NCBI GenBank assembly: GCA_964517355.1
Contig: CAZFCK010000094.1
Coordinates: forward strand, 1-17,581
Direction of reading: 5' to 3'
From: CAZFCK01 sp964517355
GTDB taxonomy: Bacteria > Desulfobacterota > Desulfovibrionia > Desulfovibrionales > Desulfovibrionaceae
Length of the DNA: 17,581 nucleotides
In this document: one piece after another, positions 14,095 to 17,581 of the stretch
Position numbering within the stretch: the stretch's first letter is position 1
Layout of the letters: every line of letters begins with the position of its first letter
The notes under the pieces: generated by a model
The model's input: only the letters and a program-made list of their open reading frames with translations
Told to the model about the DNA's origin: nothing
Database searches by the model: none
Program-made: the position numbers and the translations under genes

Positions 14095-15042
14095 CTACTC
14101 GATTATTTTATCGGCACGCTCGATCACCGCAGCGGGAATGGTCACGCCCTGACTTTCCGCGGCCTTGGGATTCACGTACAGTATGAGATCTTCAAGACTT
14201 TCCACGGGCATGGCCGCGGGATCGGCGCCGTCCACCAGGATACGCTTGGCCATCCGGGCCGTCTGCAGTCCCATGCGGTAATAGTCCACCGCCAGCGAGG
14301 CCGCGCCGCCGCGATTCACGGAATCGTTATCAGCGCAGAACACCGGCATCTTCGTTTCCGTGGCCACCTTGAGCGCCGATTCCAAGGCGGACACCACCGT
14401 GTTGTCCGTGGGGATGTACACGGCCTGCGCGCGCCCCACGAGGCTCTTCGCGGCCTGATACACACCCGAGGAATTGGCTACCGTGGCCTCCTCCACCGTG
14501 ATGCCCTGCTTGCCGCACACATCCTTGAGCACGGAAACCAGGGTCACGGAGTTGGCCTCCCCAGCATTGTAGATAACGCCCAAGGATTTGAGATCGGGCA
14601 TGATTTCCTTGGCCAAGGCCACCTGTTCGGCAATGGGGCTCATATCCGTCATGCCGGTGACGTTACCGCCCGGCTTTTCCATGCTCTGCACGAGTCCGGC
14701 GCCCACTAGGTCCGTCACGGCGGTGGCGAGCACGGGGATGTCCTTGATCTTCTGCGCGCAGGCCTGGGCCGAGGGCGTGGCTATGGCCAGCACCAGATCC
14801 GGGCTCTCCCCCATGATCTGACTGGCGATCTGCGTTGTGGTGCCCATGTTCGCCTGCGCGATATGCACGTTATACTCCGCATCCAGGCCTTGCTCTTTCA
14901 TCCCGTCCTGGAATCCCTGCAACACGGCGTCCAGGGCCGGATGCTCCACAAATTGATTCACGGAGACCGTATAGGTTTCGGCCAAGGCTTGTACGGGCAA
15001 GCAAATCATCATCAGTGCCAGTATTGCGAGCATTCGTTTCAT
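14095..15042 (-). CDS. ABC transporter substrate-binding protein, COG2984 type (TrpX-like)
   Basis: Periplasmic ligand-binding protein, 315 residues, first gene of its operon. A Sec signal peptide MKRMLAILALMMICLPVQAL is cleaved probably after ALA (residue 21); there is no lipobox cysteine, so it should be soluble. The mature body has the periplasmic-binding-protein fold pattern of the family: QFVEHPALDAVLQGFQDGM, DLVLAIATPSAQA, GVIYNAGEANSV, VYIPTDNTVVSAL and FCADNDSVNRGGAASLAVDY. The ATG at 15042 has GGAGGG 5 bases upstream, whereas a start 7 codons earlier does not. The ligand is unknown; an aromatic or other amino acid is a guess from streptococcal relatives only. Confidence 0.89.
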   Translation of the reverse strand: MKRMLAILALMMICLPVQALAETYTVSVNQFVEHPALDAVLQGFQDGMKEQGLDAEYNVHIAQANMGTTTQIASQIMGESPDLVLAIATPSAQACAQKIKDIPVLATAVTDLVGAGLVQSMEKPGGNVTGMTDMSPIAEQVALAKEIMPDLKSLGVIYNAGEANSVTLVSVLKDVCGKQGITVEEATVANSSGVYQAAKSLVGRAQAVYIPTDNTVVSALESALKVATETKMPVFCADNDSVNRGGAASLAVDYYRMGLQTARMAKRILVDGADPAAMPVESLEDLILYVNPKAAESQGVTIPAAVIERADKIIE

Positions 15043-15066
15043 TTTATCCCTCCGCGGAATCAATGC

Positions 15067-15087
15067 ACCGCCCCCCTATGGGGCGGT
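15067..15087 (-). promoter_or_regulatory. Hairpin in the binding-protein leader
   Basis: ACCGCCCC (15067-15074) pairs with GGGGCGGT (15080-15087) around a 5-base loop, about 25 bases upstream of the start at 15042. No T run follows, so it may stabilise the mRNA or modulate expression. I do not recognise a T-box or known riboswitch. Confidence 0.4.
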
Positions 15088-15157
15088 ATGAGTACAGCCC
15101 TTGCGCAACCTCGTGCGCCGGTGTTGCAGAACACGCGCACCCGTCGCCGAATATCAT

Positions 15158-15186
15158 TTTCTGCCTGCATGGCCACAGGACGTCAA
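15158..15186 (-). promoter_or_regulatory. Candidate promoter of the TrpXYZ-like operon
   Basis: On the minus strand TTGACG (15186-15181), 17 bases, then CAGAAA (15163-15158). The -35 is good and the -10 weak. It would give a leader of about 110 bases containing the hairpin at 15067-15087. Confidence 0.33.
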
Positions 15187-15192
15187 GGGTTT

Positions 15193-15302
15193 TAGAGCGT
15201 CTTCGGCTTGAGAAAGCTCTGGATGCTCTTGTGCATTTCCCTGAATCTATTGGAAATAGTTTCAGGAAAGAGTCTTGTTTCAAGACGAAAATGCGCTAGC
15301 GC
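15193..15302. other. Hairpin-rich gene-free stretch between purU and the ABC operon
   Basis: No gene is visible from 15043 to 15353. This part holds four symmetric elements: AGAGC...GCTCT near 15193-15218; CTGAATCTATT-GGA-AATAGTTTCAG at 15241-15265 (one mismatch); GTCTTG-TTT-CAAGAC at 15272-15286; and the palindrome GCGCTAGCGC near 15293-15302. Read on the minus strand, the last one is followed by ATTTTC and could help end purU transcription, but no single element is a convincing terminator. Confidence 0.5.
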
Positions 15303-15353
15303 TCCTCCCTCCGCATCCGGAGATCGCTCTCTGAAATGTTTTCTCCAGGGGCG

Positions 15354-16211
15354 TCAGGCAAAAACGACTGTCTTGTTTCCATAGACAATGACGCGGTCCT
15401 CCAGATGCCAACGTACGGCCCGCGCCAGGACCTGGCGCTCCAGATCGCGCCCCAAATCTTTGAGATCCTCCACGCTGTGGCGGTGGCTGACCCGCGCAAG
15501 ATCCTGCTCGATAATCGGCCCCGCGTCCAGCTCGGCGGTGACGTAATGCGCCGTGGCGCCTATACGCTTCACTCCCCTTTCCCAAGCCTGGCGGTACGGG
15601 TCCGCTCCGGCAAAGGCGGGCAGAAAGGAGTGATGAATGTTTATGATGCGCTCCTGAAAACGGGATACGAAATCTTCAGACAGAATCTGCATGTAGCGCG
15701 CCAGGACAACGCAATCCACCCTGCCTTCCAGCAACTCCAATACTTGTTGTTCGGCCTGGGCCTTGTCCTCCTTGGACACCGGCACGTGGTGAAAGGGCAC
15801 GCCGAAGGAATCCACCTGCTCCTTGCAGACCTTGTGGTTGCTCACGACCATGACGATTTCGCAGGGCAGCTCGCCGCGGCTCCAGCGCCATAACAGCTCC
15901 ATCAGGCAATGTTCCTGGCCTGAAACCAGAATGGCCATACGTTTTGGGGGCATGGCGTAACTGATGCGCCAATCCATTTGAAAGCGTTCGGCCACAACCT
16001 TGGTAAACGCCTCCTCAAGGGCGGCCTTGGTCATGTCCAGATATGGAGTTTGAAACTCCAGTCGCATAAAGAACTCACCGCCCTCCGCCGCTGTGGAATG
16101 CTGGTCCAAAGCCGTGACGTTGGCGTTATGCGAATAAAGAAAACTGCTCACCGCGGCAACAATGCCGGGGCGGTCAGGACAAGTTATCAACAGACGCGCC
16201 GTGGTTTCCAC
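15354..16211 (-). CDS. purU: Formyltetrahydrofolate deformylase
   Basis: Hydrolyses 10-formyl-tetrahydrofolate to formate and tetrahydrofolate, balancing one-carbon pools. From the GTG at 16211 it has 285 residues, close to the 280 of E. coli PurU. An N-terminal ACT domain (about 5-80, LLITCPDRPGIVAAVSSFLY) is followed by a formyltransferase-fold domain. The catalytic triad is visible as Asn191 and His193 in INIHHSFLPAF and Asp229 in ELDAGPI, with the 36-residue spacing of the GART family. GATAHYV and VYGNKTVVF complete the match. The GTG has AGGAG about 11 bases upstream. The frame continues upstream to an ATG at 16289, but that extension (MATHGLWRSERF) has no family likeness. Its own promoter was not identified, and it is probably a single-gene unit. 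Confidence 0.95.
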   Translation of the reverse strand: METTARLLITCPDRPGIVAAVSSFLYSHNANVTALDQHSTAAEGGEFFMRLEFQTPYLDMTKAALEEAFTKVVAERFQMDWRISYAMPPKRMAILVSGQEHCLMELLWRWSRGELPCEIVMVVSNHKVCKEQVDSFGVPFHHVPVSKEDKAQAEQQVLELLEGRVDCVVLARYMQILSEDFVSRFQERIINIHHSFLPAFAGADPYRQAWERGVKRIGATAHYVTAELDAGPIIEQDLARVSHRHSVEDLKDLGRDLERQVLARAVRWHLEDRVIVYGNKTVVFA

Positions 16212-16479
16212 TGAATCTTTCTCTCCTATTCTATAACAATGGCGGTACGTAACGAACCGCTCTGAGCGCCATAGCCCATGCGTTGCCAAAAATCCAGCGT
16301 CACGTACCGGCTCCAGCGGTCAGACGCTGCACGCGCCGCGAAAATCAGGCGGCTTTCCCACCTCACCCGCAGGTGAAAGGGAACCATTTCCCTCCGCTTT
16401 CTCGTTCATCACGGAAATCCCCTTTTGCTTTTCCCTTGCCTGTGCATCTGCGCAAAAAAAAACTTTCTACATATCTGTC
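16212..16479. other. Gene-free divergent spacer
   Basis: This spacer between purU (minus) and the last gene (plus) holds no believable gene. It contains an A run at 16454-16462 and a CACCT...AGGTG stem near 16360-16376. Promoters for both flanking genes should lie here or just to the right; only the plus-strand one at 16480-16508 is apparent. Confidence 0.5.
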
Positions 16480-16508
16480 TTGACATCGAGCATGGCATTC
16501 CATACACA
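16480..16508 (+). promoter_or_regulatory. Candidate promoter of the DUF4405-like membrane protein gene
   Basis: A perfect -35, TTGACA (16480-16485), 17 bases, then TACACA (16503-16508). Transcription would start near 16515, about 70 bases before the ATG at 16585. Confidence 0.5.
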
Positions 16509-16584
16509 CAGAATCGGCGGCTTTTCGTGGAGTCCGCTTGTCCCAGCCTGTTCCCGGACCTTGCGCCCCAAAGGGAGGTTTTCC

Positions 16585-17532
16585 ATGAGCTTGCGCAGAA
16601 TCGCTTCGCTGACCGGCCTCATCAGCTTTCTCGTTGTGTTGCTCACAAGCATTGTGCTCTACATTTCCCCGCATGGCCGTGTCGCGTATTGGGCGGACTG
16701 GCGATTCTGGGGGCTCAGCAAGGATGAATGGGCGAACGTTCACATCAACGTGGGGCTGCTCTTCCTCCTGGCCTTGTTGCTGCACGTTTACTACAATTGG
16801 AAGCCCATCCTCACTTATCTGAAAGACAAGGCGCGCCACCTGCGTTTTTTCACGGCGGAAATGAATATCGCGCTGGCGCTCACGGCCGTGTTCACCATCG
16901 GGACCCTGGCCTTTGTCCCTCCGTTTTCATCCATCCTGGATTTTTCGGAATCCCTCAAGGAAGCGGCGGCGCGCACCTATGGCGAACCGCCATGGGGGCA
17001 TGCGGAGCTATCCCCCATAGCCACGTTCGCCAAAAAAATGGGCTGGGATCCGCAACGCGCCATAGAGGTTCTTGAAGCAAACGGCTTCGCCGTCGCAAAC
17101 CCCAACCAGACGCTCAAGGAACTCGCCGCGCTCAAGGGCATTCCTCCGCAAGACGTTTATCATGTGCTGCAAAACGCCCTGCAGACGGAAAGCGCGCCTG
17201 AAGGAAAACTGCCGGATGCGCCGCCGCCCGGTTTCGGCCAAAAATCCCTGCAAGCAATCGCCGCGGAATACGGAGTTTCCCTTGCAGCCATGCAGCAGGC
17301 GCTGCAAAACAAAGGGATAAACGCCCCCGCAGACAAGAGCCTGAAGAGCATTGCCGAAGATAACGGTCAAAACCCCTATCTGCTTTTCGACATCTTGCGG
17401 GAGGCAACAGACGTATCCGCCCCGCCGCAGTCCAATGCAGCTCCGGCAGCGTCTTCCGCCGCCGGGCAAGGCAGGGGGCAAGGCGCGGGCAAAGGCAAAT
17501 CGCAGGATGGAGCGCAACAACTTAAGGAATAA
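16585..17532 (+). CDS. Membrane protein resembling DUF4405/cytochrome b561, with C-terminal helical repeats
   Basis: A 315-residue inner-membrane protein with hydrophobic segments at about 9-28, 54-73 and 93-112. His30, His53 and His67 flank or lie in the first two, as in DUF4405 domains, which resemble the heme-binding core of cytochrome b/ferric-reductase proteins. Heme binding is inference only. After the third helix comes an unusual soluble region with four related units of about 25 residues: 142-167, 175-199, 220-244 and 251-275. Each reads roughly S/T-L-x-x-I/L-A-x-x-x-G, then a second helix ending in L (TLKELAALKG, SLQAIAAEYG, SLKSIAEDNG). A Pro/Ala/Gly/Gln/Lys tail (GQGRGQGAGKGKSQ) ends it. 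The ATG at 16585 has GGGAGG 6 bases upstream; the frame extends further upstream without a signal. A dispersed repeat starts one base after the stop. Confidence 0.75.
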   Translation: MSLRRIASLTGLISFLVVLLTSIVLYISPHGRVAYWADWRFWGLSKDEWANVHINVGLLFLLALLLHVYYNWKPILTYLKDKARHLRFFTAEMNIALALTAVFTIGTLAFVPPFSSILDFSESLKEAAARTYGEPPWGHAELSPIATFAKKMGWDPQRAIEVLEANGFAVANPNQTLKELAALKGIPPQDVYHVLQNALQTESAPEGKLPDAPPPGFGQKSLQAIAAEYGVSLAAMQQALQNKGINAPADKSLKSIAEDNGQNPYLLFDILREATDVSAPPQSNAAPAASSAAGQGRGQGAGKGKSQDGAQQLKE

Positions 17533-17533
17533 C

Positions 17534-17581
17534 GTCGCGGGCTTTCGCGCCCGCACGACGACCAGGGGAGGCCCCTGGACG
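17534..17581. repeat. Dispersed double-hairpin repeat, copy 2 (cut by window end)
   Basis: This 48-base match to 2732-2778 starts one base after the stop of the last gene and runs to the window edge. It has the hairpin GCGGGC-TTTCGC-GCCCGC and a perfect CCAGGGG-AGG-CCCCTGG stem, one C longer than in copy 1. The true end lies outside the window. Confidence 0.8.

Noticed and set aside
15043..15186. T-box or tryptophan riboswitch in front of the TrpXYZ-like operon
   Set aside because: I could not find the T-box consensus or a specifier stem, and T-boxes are mainly Gram-positive; only a simple hairpin is visible.
1..17581. CRISPR array, tRNA, rRNA, insertion sequence or prophage
   Set aside because: No regularly spaced direct repeats, cloverleaf, transposase, integrase or phage structural proteins were seen on either strand.

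Overview
This window looks like chromosome from a Gram-negative, sulfate-reducer-like deltaproteobacterium, probably in or near Desulfovibrionaceae. The grounds are protein character and architecture rather than a database search: a complete Tol-Pal set, a short single-RRM RNA-binding protein, small exported proteins and hairpin repeats of a style I associate with Desulfovibrio. I see no phage, transposase, CRISPR array, rRNA or tRNA.

Layout, left to right. (1) 93-2656, minus: a three-gene ABC importer of the nitrate/sulfonate/taurine type, with a Tat-type signal on its binding protein. (2) 2871-3489, minus: a two-gene operon of small exported proteins, a glycine-zipper putative lipoprotein and an unknown secreted protein, behind a good promoter with a striking 12-bp inverted repeat just upstream of its -35. 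(3) 4013-4279, minus: an RRM protein with a strong terminator and a long leader. (4) 4786-5529, plus: a sirtuin. (5) 5639-10137, plus: tolQ, tolR, tolA-like, tolB and pal, the envelope-spanning Tol-Pal machine. pal has its own candidate promoter and a textbook terminator. (6) 10422-12107, minus: panB (pantothenate synthesis) preceded by an exported acetolactate decarboxylase. (7) 12330-15042, minus: an ABC importer of the COG1101/COG4120/COG2984 type (TrpXYZ-like), followed by a terminator. (8) 15354-16211, minus: purU. (9) 16585-17532, plus: a three-helix membrane protein resembling DUF4405/cytochrome b, with an unusual repeated C-terminal region.

Two dispersed repeat families link distant points. 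A 14-bp-arm palindrome lies at 43-83 and again at 10339-10380, each time just past the stop codon of a minus-strand gene. A 47/48-bp double-hairpin element lies at 2732-2778 and again at 17534-17581, the second copy starting one base after a stop codon.

The core genes are conventional: envelope integrity, nutrient import and one-carbon/CoA metabolism. The parts most worth a second look are the C-terminal repeats of the last protein, the operator-like repeat at 3586-3631, the exported decarboxylase, the hairpin in front of tolR and the dispersed repeats. I found no clear new multi-gene system. Function assignments rest on motifs read by eye, and start codons were chosen by ribosome binding site and gene overlap.
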